From Ancylobacter pratisalsi (GTDB lineage: Bacteria > Pseudomonadota > Alphaproteobacteria > Rhizobiales > Xanthobacteraceae): 64,000 bases of DNA. Numbering within the stretch: the first letter of the stretch is position 1; each line of letters begins with the position of its first letter. The stretch spans positions 496,001-560,000 of the forward strand of contig NZ_CP048630.1 of assembly GCF_010669125.1 (NCBI RefSeq), in the 5' to 3' direction. The notes below the pieces were generated by a model, which was given only the letters and a program-made list of their open reading frames with translations, was not told the DNA's origin and made no database searches. The position numbers were made by a program, and so were the translations under genes. Positions 8,306 through 17,268 of this stretch are shown here, piece after piece.

Positions 8306-9079
8306 ATGAAGGCTGTCATTCTGGCCGGAGGGTTCGGCACGCGCCTCGCCGAGGAGACCCAGCTCCGCCCCAAGCCGATGATCGAAATCGGCGGGCGCCC
8401 GCTGCTCTGGCACATCATGAAGCTCTACAGCTTTCACGGCGTCACCGAGTTCGTCATCTGCCTCGGCTACAAGGCCGAGGTCATCAAGGAATATTTCTGC
8501 AATTACTACATGCACAACTCGGATCTGGCGGTCGACCTGTCCGACGGGTCCGTGACCACCCTTCAGACCGTCGTCGAGCCATGGAAGATCACGCTGGTCG
8601 ATACCGGTCTGAACTCCATGACGGGGGGCCGGCTGCGCCGCGCGCGCCGGCATATCGGGCAGGAAACCTTCTGCCTGACCTATGGCGACGGTGTCGCCGA
8701 CATCGACATCGCCGCGCTGATCGCGCACCACAGGGCGAGCGGGCGCAGCGCCACCGTGACGGCGGTGCAGCCGCCGGGACGGTTCGGCGTGCTGCAGTTC
8801 GACGATGCCAGCGATCACGTCACCGCTTTCACCGAAAAGCCGCGCGACGAGATCGGCTGGATCAATGGCGGCTTCTTCGTGCTCGAACCCTCGGTGATCG
8901 ATCTCGTCGACGACGATTCCACGGTCTGGGAAGACACGCCGATGCGTACCCTCGCCGGCACCGGCCAATTGTCCGCGTTCCGGCACACCGGCTTCTGGCA
9001 GGCCTGCGACACGCTGCGCGACAAGATGCAGCTTGAAGCGCTGTGGAGCACGGGCCGGGCGCCGTGGCGCGTGTGGTGA
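8306..9079 (+). CDS. rfbF: Glucose-1-phosphate cytidylyltransferase
   Basis: Makes CDP-glucose from CTP and glucose 1-phosphate, the substrate of RfbG. A 257-aa nucleotidyltransferase with the activation motif L-A-G-G-F-G-T-R-L (6-14), the KPMIEIGGRPLLWHIM block, and GYKAEVIKEYF and INGGFFVLEP, all diagnostic of RfbF rather than RmlA or GalU. Full length for the family (about 255-260 aa). It follows the GT2 stop by 4 bp. With rfbG it defines a complete CDP-4-keto-6-deoxyglucose supply route. About 180 bp without a gene follow before the methyltransferase. Confidence 0.94.
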   Translation: MKAVILAGGFGTRLAEETQLRPKPMIEIGGRPLLWHIMKLYSFHGVTEFVICLGYKAEVIKEYFCNYYMHNSDLAVDLSDGSVTTLQTVVEPWKITLVDTGLNSMTGGRLRRARRHIGQETFCLTYGDGVADIDIAALIAHHRASGRSATVTAVQPPGRFGVLQFDDASDHVTAFTEKPRDEIGWINGGFFVLEPSVIDLVDDDSTVWEDTPMRTLAGTGQLSAFRHTGFWQACDTLRDKMQLEALWSTGRAPWRVW

Positions 9080-9263
9080 GGACGCCGTCGCGCCGGGCGC
9101 GGGCGCCTCGTCCTCCCGCCCCGGCTTGCCAGCACGCGGCAGCGCCCACATCTTCACGCCACCGGGGTGCGCCCGGCGAGGGGTTGCCTCCGGCGGCGCA
9201 GGCGCGGCATCTGCACCACAGGCGGTCCGGAAGAAGCGGCATCGCAGGGATCGGGAGAACCAT

Positions 9264-9983
9264 GTGAGCGCGCAGCCCCCTTCGGATGCCGTTGCCACGA
9301 CCTTCGACGAAGCCAGCGCCGCCTATGCCCGCGAGGTCAACGACGCCATGGCCTTTTCCGGCCTCAGCGTCGACCGCTTCGCCGCGGCCAAGGCCGAGCG
9401 CCTGAAGCAGCTTGCCCGTGCTGCCTTCGGCGATCCCGCGCAAATCGCGGTTCTGGATCTGGGCTGCGGCATCGGCACGTTTCACCGCTATCTGGACCAC
9501 ACCTTCGGCGCACTCCACGGCCTCGACGTGTCCCCCGCCAGCATCGAGCTGGCGCGCGCGGCCAATCCGCACTGCACCTACGCGGTCTATGACGGGGTGC
9601 ATGCGCCTTATGAGGACGGCGCGTTCGATCTCATCTTCGTCGCCTGCGTCATCCATCATGTGCCGGTGCCGGACTGGCCCGGCTTCGCCGCGCAGATGCG
9701 TCGGCTGCTCAAGCCCGGCGGGCTCGCCGTGGTGTTCGAGCACAACCCGTTCAACCCGCTGACACGGCTGGTGGTCTCGCGCTGCGCGTTCGACGCCGAC
9801 GCCGTGCTGCTGTCGCCGCGCACCCTGCGCGGGCTCATGGCGGAGGCGGGTTTCACCGATATCCGCAGCCGCAGCATCTTCACCCTGCCGCCGCTCTCCG
9901 CGCTCTGCACGCGCCTTGACCCGCTGTTCGCGCGCCTGCCCTTCGGCGCGCAATATGAGATGACGGCGCGGGCGGCGCGATGA
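9264..9983 (+). CDS. Class I SAM-dependent methyltransferase
   Basis: A 239-aa protein with motif I V-L-D-L-G-C-G-I-G-T-F, an acidic LDVSPASIELA motif II, and a post-core RLLKPGGLAVVFEHNPFNPL block. This is the Methyltransf_11/23 type often found in O-antigen loci, acting on sugar hydroxyls or amines. The open frame extends to 9033 but overlaps rfbF; GTG at 9264, preceded by GGGAG about 8 nt away, is the most reasonable start. Its stop overlaps the GtrA-like ATG (ATGA). The acceptor is unknown; O-methylation of the deoxysugar made by this locus is an inference. Confidence 0.8.
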   Translation: MSAQPPSDAVATTFDEASAAYAREVNDAMAFSGLSVDRFAAAKAERLKQLARAAFGDPAQIAVLDLGCGIGTFHRYLDHTFGALHGLDVSPASIELARAANPHCTYAVYDGVHAPYEDGAFDLIFVACVIHHVPVPDWPGFAAQMRRLLKPGGLAVVFEHNPFNPLTRLVVSRCAFDADAVLLSPRTLRGLMAEAGFTDIRSRSIFTLPPLSALCTRLDPLFARLPFGAQYEMTARAAR

Positions 9984-10435
9984 GGTGCGTCCGGCAGGCT
10001 TGGCTCAGTTCCTCGCCACTGTTCCGGCTGGCGCGCTTCGTCCTCGTCGGCGCGGCGGCGAGCCTGACCTATATCGTGGTCTCGGCCCTGCTCCACCGCG
10101 CCGGCGGGGTGGACAAGTTCACCGCGTCGGCCCTGGGCTATGTCGTGGCCATCCCGGTCTCGTTCGTCGGCCACAAGCGCGTCACCTTCCGCGACACCGG
10201 ACGCTGGCGTGTCCAGGCCGGGCGCTTCGGCTTCCTGCAGGGCGTCAACATCGCGGTGGTGCTGCTTGCGGTCTATGTCACCCAGCCGCTGGGTGAAGCC
10301 GGCTACTGGATCGGGCTGCTGCTTGGCGTCGTGCTGATGCCGCTCACCAGTTTTCTCGCCATGCACTTCTTCATTTTCATGTCCGACGGGCGCCCTCCCG
10401 CCGCGCCGCGCGGAAAGGACGCCGAAACGCCCTGA
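9980..10435 (+). CDS. GtrA-like membrane protein (putative polyprenyl-linked sugar flippase)
   Basis: A 151-aa protein with four predicted transmembrane helices and the GtrA/DPMS signature F-V-L-V-G-A-A-A-S in helix 1 and YVVAIPVSFVGHKRVTFRD between helices 2 and 3. GtrA proteins are thought to flip the undecaprenyl-phosphate-linked sugar made by a GtrB glycosyltransferase. The partner here is likely the GT2 protein at 7249-8301. It overlaps the methyltransferase stop by 4 bp and is followed about 80 bp later by a large membrane protein that could be the periplasmic transferase of the set. Confidence 0.85.
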   Translation: MRCVRQAWLSSSPLFRLARFVLVGAAASLTYIVVSALLHRAGGVDKFTASALGYVVAIPVSFVGHKRVTFRDTGRWRVQAGRFGFLQGVNIAVVLLAVYVTQPLGEAGYWIGLLLGVVLMPLTSFLAMHFFIFMSDGRPPAAPRGKDAETP

Positions 10436-10516
10436 GCCCTCCGGCCTGGCAGCCTTGACTTGCACCCCGCATCAGGCTCGCATCTTGCCGTTCCGCCACG
10501 CGAGGGAAACAACCGC

Positions 10517-12574
10517 ATGCCCACCCCCGCCCCACGGCAATCCTGGCTGGCGCCGTATCTCGCGGCGCTCGCGGCGGTTCCCTTCGTCATCCTCTTCTGC
10601 GCGCTGTTCGTGGCCGCCGAACATCCGCTCTACATCTGGGACTACACGACCTACTGGAACGCCTTCCGCGCCTATGGCCGGATGATCGACACCGGCATGC
10701 CGGGCTGGCCGGCGCAGCTGGCGGCCGATGTCGCCGCGCGCGACTACAATCCCCTGCCCGCCGCCCTGCTCTACCCGGTCTACTTCCTGTTCGGCGGTGG
10801 CCGCGTTGCCTTCATCGCCGGCATCGCCGTGGTCTACCTGCTGCCGGCGACGCTGGTGGCAACCGCGATCGCCCGCCGCGTCGTCCCCGGCCTGCCGGCT
10901 CTCGCGGTGTACGCGCTGGCACTCGCCTATGTGCCGTTCTGGAACCCGACCCTGCGCGGGCTGGTGGACGTGATCGGGCTAATCCCGCTCGGGCTGGCGA
11001 CGCTCCTGGTGCTGCGCAGCGATTTTCTGATGCGCCGGCCGGTGCAGGCCGCGCTGCTGCTCGGCCTGCTGGTCTACCTGCCGTTCCTGATGCGGCGCTG
11101 GTACGCCTACAGCATCGTGGTGCTGCTGGGCCTCACCTTCCTGTTCGGGCTGTTTGCACGGCTGCGCGCCGGCGTCGGCCCGGTCCGGGCCGCGCTCTCC
11201 ATCGGGGTGCTGGTCGGCCTTGCCGGGCTGGTCGCGGCGACGCTGGTGGCGAGCCTGCAATTCGAGCTCGCCCACCGCGCGCTGACCACCTCCTATGCCG
11301 CGCTGCACGAGCAGTTCCAGTGGAGTTTCCTCCAGCATTTCCGCACCTTCCCCAGCATGATGGGCGGCTATCTGATGGGGCTGACGGCAATCGGCATCGC
11401 CGCCGCCCTCGCCGCGCGCAACATCGCCGCGCTGTTCTGCGCGCTGGCCGCGTTCGGCACCTTCTTCCTGTTCATCCGCACCCAGTTCTTCGCGGTGCAT
11501 CATTTCCTGCCGGTGGCGCTGTGGCTGTTCCCGCTCTACGTCGCGGGCGTCGATGCCCTCGCGCGGCGCCTAGCCCTGCTGCCCCGCACGCTGCGTCCCC
11601 TGCCCTTCGTGGCGCTGGCGGCGGCGGTGTTTGCCTTCAGTGTCATTCCCTGGCTGGGAAAGAACCCGGTGATGCGCAGCTATGTGGTCGCCTTCGACGC
11701 CCCCTTTCCACTGCATCTCGACAATTACGACGCCTATCGCCGTCTCATCGACGACCTGCACCGGGAAATGGGCACGGAAGGCAGCGCCGTTGTCTTTTCC
11801 TGCTCGTCCGGCATATCGGACCAGCACCTGATCGCGCTTGACGCCACGCTCGGGCCGCAGATGGTGCAGACCTCCTGCATTCCCGCGTTCGACCTGTTCA
11901 ACTTCGACAGCCTTCGCGCCGGCAGCGCCGTGGTGCGCACCGATGACGGGCGGCGCAACGAGGTCGCCGCGCTGGACGCGGTGATGATCCCCGGCGAGTG
12001 GATCCGCACCGGAACCGGCTTCGGCGCCGCCTACGAGCAGGTCGGGGCCTACACCCTGTCGGAGGGCGAGAGCGTCGCGCTGTTCCGGCGCACCCGCCCG
12101 ATAACGCTGGCCGAACTCGCCCAGCTGATCGAGGCCCTCGACAAGGCCTATGGCCGCGATGTCGCCGCCGACTACCGCGGCGACATGCGCATGCTGATGC
12201 CGCTGCGGGTCGACGAACCCGGCGACGTCTTTGGTGCCGTGCGCGAGAGCGGGCCGCACACGCTGTTCATGCATCCGGGCGCGACCACGCCGACCTCCAC
12301 CACCCTGCCCGTTGATGCGCGCTTCGGCGCCCGCCCGAGCCGGCTGGTCTTCTCGATTCCGTCGAGTGCCCTCCAGACCTGCCCGGAAGCCGATGGCGTG
12401 GCCATCGAGGTGCGTCTGGACACACAGAGGCTGTGGAGCGGCACCGTCGAGCCGGGCGGCCAGCAGAGCGTGGCGCTGCCGCCGCGCGACGGCGCGTTAC
12501 GGATCACGGTGGACAAGCGCGGCCAGCCCAATTGCGACCACGTCACCGTCGACATTGAGGTCGGCGGGGCCTGA
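10517..12574 (+). CDS. Large polytopic membrane protein, possible GT-C-type glycosyltransferase
   Basis: 685 aa with roughly ten hydrophobic helices in the first 420 residues, then a soluble, probably periplasmic, C-terminal domain of about 260 residues. Early in the chain the acidic segment IWDYTTYWNAFRAYGRMI follows helix 1. Acidic residues in the first periplasmic loop are the metal/donor site of GT-C enzymes, and the position fits, although no named family signature is clear. Start: a TTG lies upstream, but the ATG at 10517 preceded by GAGGGAAAC is preferred. It sits directly after gtrA, where Gtr clusters place the serotype-specific transferase. Identity as a glycosyltransferase is inferred from topology and context. 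Confidence 0.55.
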   Translation: MPTPAPRQSWLAPYLAALAAVPFVILFCALFVAAEHPLYIWDYTTYWNAFRAYGRMIDTGMPGWPAQLAADVAARDYNPLPAALLYPVYFLFGGGRVAFIAGIAVVYLLPATLVATAIARRVVPGLPALAVYALALAYVPFWNPTLRGLVDVIGLIPLGLATLLVLRSDFLMRRPVQAALLLGLLVYLPFLMRRWYAYSIVVLLGLTFLFGLFARLRAGVGPVRAALSIGVLVGLAGLVAATLVASLQFELAHRALTTSYAALHEQFQWSFLQHFRTFPSMMGGYLMGLTAIGIAAALAARNIAALFCALAAFGTFFLFIRTQFFAVHHFLPVALWLFPLYVAGVDALARRLALLPRTLRPLPFVALAAAVFAFSVIPWLGKNPVMRSYVVAFDAPFPLHLDNYDAYRRLIDDLHREMGTEGSAVVFSCSSGISDQHLIALDATLGPQMVQTSCIPAFDLFNFDSLRAGSAVVRTDDGRRNEVAALDAVMIPGEWIRTGTGFGAAYEQVGAYTLSEGESVALFRRTRPITLAELAQLIEALDKAYGRDVAADYRGDMRMLMPLRVDEPGDVFGAVRESGPHTLFMHPGATTPTSTTLPVDARFGARPSRLVFSIPSSALQTCPEADGVAIEVRLDTQRLWSGTVEPGGQQSVALPPRDGALRITVDKRGQPNCDHVTVDIEVGGA

Positions 12575-12808
12575 GGAACGCCTCCCGGCTCAATCCCCGT
12601 AGGCGTCGGCGCCGCGTGGGACACCGAGCGGCATGGCTCCCATCCGCGAATGCGACTTGTCCACGCGCGCGCCGCGCGCCATTGAAACGCCGTCTCGGCG
12701 TGCTGCCTGCGCGGGGGTTCAGAACGTCAGCTGCATCAGGAAAAGCAGGGCCCGAATGTCGGCATCAGTGACCATCGTATCGCCTGCTCACCAAAACCGG
12801 CGGGCACG

Positions 12809-14557
12809 ATGCTGAGGTCCTTCTTCTCCTATTATCGGCCGCACCGGAGGCTGTTCCTGGTCGATTTCGGCTGTGCGGTGGTCTCCGGACTGCTCGAACT
12901 CGGCTTCCCGATGGCGATGAAGGGCTTCATCGACCTGCTGCTGCCGCGCGGCGACCTGCAGCTCATCCTGCTGTCGGGCGCGGCGCTGCTCGCGGTCTAC
13001 GCGCTCAACAGCGGCCTCATGGCCATCGTCACCTATTGGGGCCACGTTCTCGGCATCAACATCGAGACCGAGATGCGCGAGCGCGCCTTCGAGCATCTGC
13101 AGAAGCTCTCCTTCCGGTTCTACGACAGCTACAAGACCGGCCATCTCGTCGCCCGCATCACCAAGGATCTGGAGGAGATCGGCGAGATCGCCCATCACGG
13201 GCCGGAAGACCTGTTCATCGCGATCATGACCTTTGTCGGCGCCTTCGTGCTGATGCTCTGGGTGCATCCGCCGCTGGCGCTGATGACCGGGCTCATCGTG
13301 CCGCTCACCGCCTTCATCGTTGCCCGCTACGGCGGACGGATGACGCGAAACTGGCAGGCGCAGTTCGGCCGCATCGGCGCTTTCAACGTGCGGCTGGAGG
13401 AGAATATCGGCGGCATCCGCGTGGTGCAGGCCTTCGGCAACGAGGCCCATGAACGCCGCCTTTTCGCCGGCGACAATGCGCTCTACCGCGACACCAAGCT
13501 CGACGCCTACCGCATCATGGCCGCCAGCCAGGCGCTTAACTACCTGGCGATGCGGCTGGTCCAGCTCGTCGTCATGCTGGCCGGCAGCTGGTTCGTGGTG
13601 CAGGGCACGCTTTCCATCGGCGGCTTTGTCGGCTTTCTCCTGCTGGTGGCCGTCTTCTACCGCCCGCTCGACAAGATCGCGGCGGTGATCGAAACCTATC
13701 CCAAGGGCATCGCCGGCTTCCGCCGCTATCTCGAACTGCTCGCCACCGAGCCGGACATCGCCGACCGCCCCGACGCACGCGCCGTCGGCCATCTCGCGGG
13801 CGATATCCGTTTCGAAGGTGTGCGGTTCGGCTACACGCCGGATCGGCCGATCCTGAATCATATCGACCTCACCATCCGCGCCGGCGAGACTGTCGCCTTT
13901 GTCGGGGCTTCCGGCGCGGGCAAGACCACGCTGCTCTCGCTGCTGCCGCGCTTCTACGAGGTGGACGGGGGCAGCATCAGCATCGACGGCATCGACATTC
14001 GCGACATGACCCTGTCCGCGCTGCGCCGCAATATCGGCATCGTGCAGCAGGACGTGTTCCTGTTCGGCGGCACGATTCGCGAGAACATCGCCTATGGCCG
14101 GCTCGACGCCAGCGAGGAAGATATCCGGGACGCCGCGCGCCGCGCCCGTCTCGACACGCTGATCAACGAGATGCCGGACGGGCTCGACACCGTCGTCGGC
14201 GAGCGCGGGGTCAAGCTGTCGGGCGGACAGAAGCAGCGCCTCGCCATCTCGCGCATCTTCCTGAAGGATCCGCCGATCCTGATCCTCGACGAGGCGACCT
14301 CGGCGCTCGACACCCACACCGAACGCGAAATCCAGCGCTCGCTGGACGAGCTGGCGCACGGGCGCACCACGCTGGTCATCGCCCACCGGCTCGCCACCAT
14401 ACGCGACGCCGACCGCATCGTCGTGGTGACGCCCGACGGCATCGCCGAACAGGGCTCTCATCAGGCGCTGCTGGCGCATGGCGGGCTCTATTCGCGGCTG
14501 CACAGGGCCCAGTTCGCCGGCGAGACGCCGATCCCCGCCCTCGATCCGGGACTCTGA
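12809..14557 (+). CDS. MsbA-like ABC exporter (fused permease and ATPase)
   Basis: A 582-aa half-transporter that would work as a homodimer. The N-terminal ABC_membrane domain has six helices (about 1-320), including the coupling block LSFRFYDSYKTGHLVARITKD cut across helices 2-3. The nucleotide-binding domain follows, with Walker A G-A-S-G-A-G-K-T (366-373), signature L-S-G-G-Q (470-474), Walker B ILILDEATSALD and the H-loop VIAHRLATI. Such exporters flip lipid-linked molecules (MsbA-type) or export lipids and peptides. Its position inside the glycan locus suggests export of a lipid-linked glycan, an inference. There is a 234-bp gap before it and no strong ribosome-binding site. It is too short to be an RTX-type exporter with a peptidase domain. 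Confidence 0.9.
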   Translation: MLRSFFSYYRPHRRLFLVDFGCAVVSGLLELGFPMAMKGFIDLLLPRGDLQLILLSGAALLAVYALNSGLMAIVTYWGHVLGINIETEMRERAFEHLQKLSFRFYDSYKTGHLVARITKDLEEIGEIAHHGPEDLFIAIMTFVGAFVLMLWVHPPLALMTGLIVPLTAFIVARYGGRMTRNWQAQFGRIGAFNVRLEENIGGIRVVQAFGNEAHERRLFAGDNALYRDTKLDAYRIMAASQALNYLAMRLVQLVVMLAGSWFVVQGTLSIGGFVGFLLLVAVFYRPLDKIAAVIETYPKGIAGFRRYLELLATEPDIADRPDARAVGHLAGDIRFEGVRFGYTPDRPILNHIDLTIRAGETVAFVGASGAGKTTLLSLLPRFYEVDGGSISIDGIDIRDMTLSALRRNIGIVQQDVFLFGGTIRENIAYGRLDASEEDIRDAARRARLDTLINEMPDGLDTVVGERGVKLSGGQKQRLAISRIFLKDPPILILDEATSALDTHTEREIQRSLDELAHGRTTLVIAHRLATIRDADRIVVVTPDGIAEQGSHQALLAHGGLYSRLHRAQFAGETPIPALDPGL

Positions 14558-14679
14558 GCCTCCCGCCCTTCGCGAAATCCAGCATTTGCAATCGCCGCGT
14601 GGGCGGGAGAGGCCGGACAATGGGCGGCGCGCCGTGCTATCAGAACCACGTTTGAACGTGACGCCGGCGATGGATCTTC

Positions 14680-16356
14680 ATGACGGACCAATTGCGCCTC
14701 GCCCACGACCTGCTGTCGGCCGCCTGCGAGGCGGACGCCGCGCTGCGGGAGAACGATACGAGTCGGTTTGACGCCTGCCACCAGCGGCTCGGCGGCTTTC
14801 CCGACTCCGCCCTCGCCTGCGCCCTTCGCACCGCGCTTGAGGCGCAGGACGCCGCCCGGCACGGGCAGCTCGATTCCGCACGCGACGGGTTCCTGACGCT
14901 GCTCGCGAGCCCCTTCTCCCTGCCCGGCGCGCTTGAGGCGGCGCAGCGCTTCTTCGGCGGGCAGGCCTATCTCGAAGCCGCCCTCGCCTGCCTTGGCCGA
15001 CGCCTCGCCCCGCTTCAGCCGGCGGATGCCACGACGGCCGGGCTGCAGCAGAGCCTCGGCGCGCGCTATTGGGAGCTGTGGCGGCCCGCATTGCAGGCGA
15101 GCGATTTCAGCATCGACCTGCTGTATTTCCTCAAGCTGGACATGCAGGCGCGGCACGAGATCAAGGACGCCATCGCCGCCTATGCGCTGATGCTTGCGCC
15201 CGGCGGGGCGGCACATCTCAATTTCCTGAAGGTCGAGCCGCTGCTGGGCTATGCGCGTGCTAACGGCTTCCACGTCACCGAGACGGTTCCCGCCGGCATC
15301 AAGCAGGTGTCGTCCTCCGTGGTGGTCGGTCAGCCGCGCCTGCCGCCTTACGAGGTGGAGGGGCGCGCCGTGTTCCACGCCATGCTGCGCGATGCTACCA
15401 TTACCGCTGGCTCCAGCGGCATCGAGATCGATGGGCGCCTGCTGTTCGACTATCAGGGCGGCGACCTCGAACGCATCTCGGTTGATTTCCGCTACGACGC
15501 CCCGATCGTGGCGATGGAAGACGGCACGGCGGCCGTCGTCGGCCTTGCCGAGGGCACGGACGAGATCGACCGCGCCATCAATCTCGTTGGCGCCACCAGC
15601 AGCGCCTTCGGGCACTGGATGCTGGAGTACCTTCCGAAGTTCTTCGGCATGGCCCTTGCCGGCATCCCCGAGGACGTGCCGGTGGTGATCGATGCCGCCA
15701 TGCCGCCCACCCACCGGCAGGCGCTCGACTATTTTTCCCAGGGGCGGCGCCCCATCATCACGCTGGCCCCGCGTCGCCGGCTCCGGGTGCGTGAATTGTG
15801 GGTCGCCTCGACCTTCTGCTACGTCCCGGTGCTGCCCCGTCCCGGACAGGACTTCACCCCCGAGGCCTTCAATTTCGATTCCCGCGCACTGGCGGCGCTG
15901 ATCGACCGGTTCGATCTACCCGCACCAGACCCGCGCGCACCGCGCAAGATCTATCTCGGGCGGCGCGCGCATCTGGCGCGCAAGCTCCTGAATGTCGAGG
16001 CGGTGGAGGCCCTGTGCGGCGCGCGCGGCTTCGAGACCATCTATCTGGAGGATCTGAGCTTTCCCGAGCAGCTCGCCACCATCCGCAGCGCGACGCACAT
16101 CATTGCGCCCGCCGGCTCGGCGCTGCTGCTGCCCTTCGGCTATGGCACCGCGGGAACCCGCATCCTCAATCTTCACCCCCCCTATATCGACGAAACGCCC
16201 GGCCTGACCGACATCGCCCATGCGCGCGGCATCGAGGTAAGCGTCATTCTCGGCACGTCGGAACGACTTGAGGAAAGCTATCGCGGCCGTTCGGATTTCG
16301 CCGTTCCGCTCGACCCGTTGCGTGCGGTTCTCGACGCCTGGGAGCGCGGTGCTTGA
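14680..16356 (+). CDS. GT61-type (DUF563) glycosyltransferase with extra N-terminal domain
   Basis: 558 aa. The C-terminal half fits family GT61: a GHWMLEYLPKFFG block, the RKIYLGRR motif near 425, and a donor-site segment THIIAPAGSALLLP near 475, followed by ILNLHPPY. GT61 enzymes build capsular or O-antigen chains. The first about 220 residues are an Ala/Leu-rich helical region that is not recognised and is not part of the usual catalytic core. A hairpin follows the stop. Donor and acceptor are unknown. It lies between the ABC exporter and a methyltransferase, on the same strand. Confidence 0.75.
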   Translation: MTDQLRLAHDLLSAACEADAALRENDTSRFDACHQRLGGFPDSALACALRTALEAQDAARHGQLDSARDGFLTLLASPFSLPGALEAAQRFFGGQAYLEAALACLGRRLAPLQPADATTAGLQQSLGARYWELWRPALQASDFSIDLLYFLKLDMQARHEIKDAIAAYALMLAPGGAAHLNFLKVEPLLGYARANGFHVTETVPAGIKQVSSSVVVGQPRLPPYEVEGRAVFHAMLRDATITAGSSGIEIDGRLLFDYQGGDLERISVDFRYDAPIVAMEDGTAAVVGLAEGTDEIDRAINLVGATSSAFGHWMLEYLPKFFGMALAGIPEDVPVVIDAAMPPTHRQALDYFSQGRRPIITLAPRRRLRVRELWVASTFCYVPVLPRPGQDFTPEAFNFDSRALAALIDRFDLPAPDPRAPRKIYLGRRAHLARKLLNVEAVEALCGARGFETIYLEDLSFPEQLATIRSATHIIAPAGSALLLPFGYGTAGTRILNLHPPYIDETPGLTDIAHARGIEVSVILGTSERLEESYRGRSDFAVPLDPLRAVLDAWERGA

Positions 16357-16373
16357 ATAGTCCCCCTCCGGGC

Positions 16374-16400
16374 GGCTAGCCTGCCGTTCGGTTAGCCTTT
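16374..16400 (+). terminator. Hairpin after the GT61 gene
   Basis: GGCTAGCC and GGTTAGCC form an 8-bp stem (one G-U pair) with an 8-nt loop, followed by a short TTT. A weak intrinsic terminator between the glycosyltransferase and the next methyltransferase. Confidence 0.55.
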
Positions 16401-16472
16401 ACGAGGCGGTTCGCGCACGCGGCGTGCCCCGCACGCTGCGCCGAAACGATCAAACGACAGAACGGATGACAC

Positions 16473-17255
16473 ATGGCCATCAAGCCCGACAAGGTAGACG
16501 GCAAGTACGAGACCTCGCGTTTCGCCGAGCTGAGCTATGATCGTTTTCGCGCCATGGCGCGCGACAGCACGCTCTCGCTCAACGAGCGCATGGGCATGCC
16601 GGACGCCTTCCGCGACGGCTATGAAGACGCCATCATGGCCGATATCTGCGCCAAGCTGCCGGTGCTGGGCGAAGAGGGGCGGACCATCGTCGACATCGGG
16701 TGCGGCTGCGGGCTGCTGACGCTGAAGATCATGGAGCTGTGCGCGGCCCGGGGCCACCGTCTCATCATGGTCGACAGCCCGGAAATGCTGGAGCTGGTGC
16801 CGGACGCGCCGCATATCGTCAAGGTTCCCGGCGCCTTCCCGGACTGCAAGCAGGCCATCCGCGCCGAAGCCCCCGAGGGTGCCGACGGCATTCTGATCTA
16901 TGGCGTGCTGCAGGTGATCTTCGGCAGCGCCGACATCTTCGGCTTCGCCGCCGACGCCTCGCGGCTGCTGCGCCCCCATGGCCAGCTGTTATTCGGCGAC
17001 ATTTCCAATTTCTCCAAGACCCGCCGCTTCCTGGCCACGCCGGAAGGCGTCGAGCACCACAAGGCGTATATGCGCACCAATGAGCCGCCGGTGGTGCCGC
17101 CCTTCCCCGAAGACGATGCGCGCATCGACGACAGCGTGATCTTCGCCTTGCTCATGCGCCTGCGCGGCAGCGGATTCGAGGCCTATGTGATGCCGCAGGC
17201 CGCCGACCTTCCGCTCGCGAACCGGCGCGAGGACATTCTGGTGGTCAGGCGCTAG
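16473..17255 (+). CDS. Class I SAM-dependent methyltransferase (second in glycan locus)
   Basis: A 260-aa protein with motif I T-I-V-D-I-G-C-G-C-G-L-L at about 70-81, LIMVDSPEMLE as the acidic motif II, and a late LRPHGQLLFGDISNF block. It is unrelated in detail to the methyltransferase at 9264, so the locus carries two distinct methylation activities. It lies 14 bp before the GNAT gene and probably forms one unit with it. Substrate is unknown; sugar N- or O-methylation fits the context. Confidence 0.75.
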   Translation: MAIKPDKVDGKYETSRFAELSYDRFRAMARDSTLSLNERMGMPDAFRDGYEDAIMADICAKLPVLGEEGRTIVDIGCGCGLLTLKIMELCAARGHRLIMVDSPEMLELVPDAPHIVKVPGAFPDCKQAIRAEAPEGADGILIYGVLQVIFGSADIFGFAADASRLLRPHGQLLFGDISNFSKTRRFLATPEGVEHHKAYMRTNEPPVVPPFPEDDARIDDSVIFALLMRLRGSGFEAYVMPQAADLPLANRREDILVVRR

Positions 17256-17268
17256 CGGGGCCCGGAAC

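Noticed and set aside
12788-14620. 610-codon minus-strand open frame opposite the ABC exporter
   Set aside because: Exact antisense shadow of an exporter with all ABC motifs; no domain, composition typical of antisense GC-rich frames.
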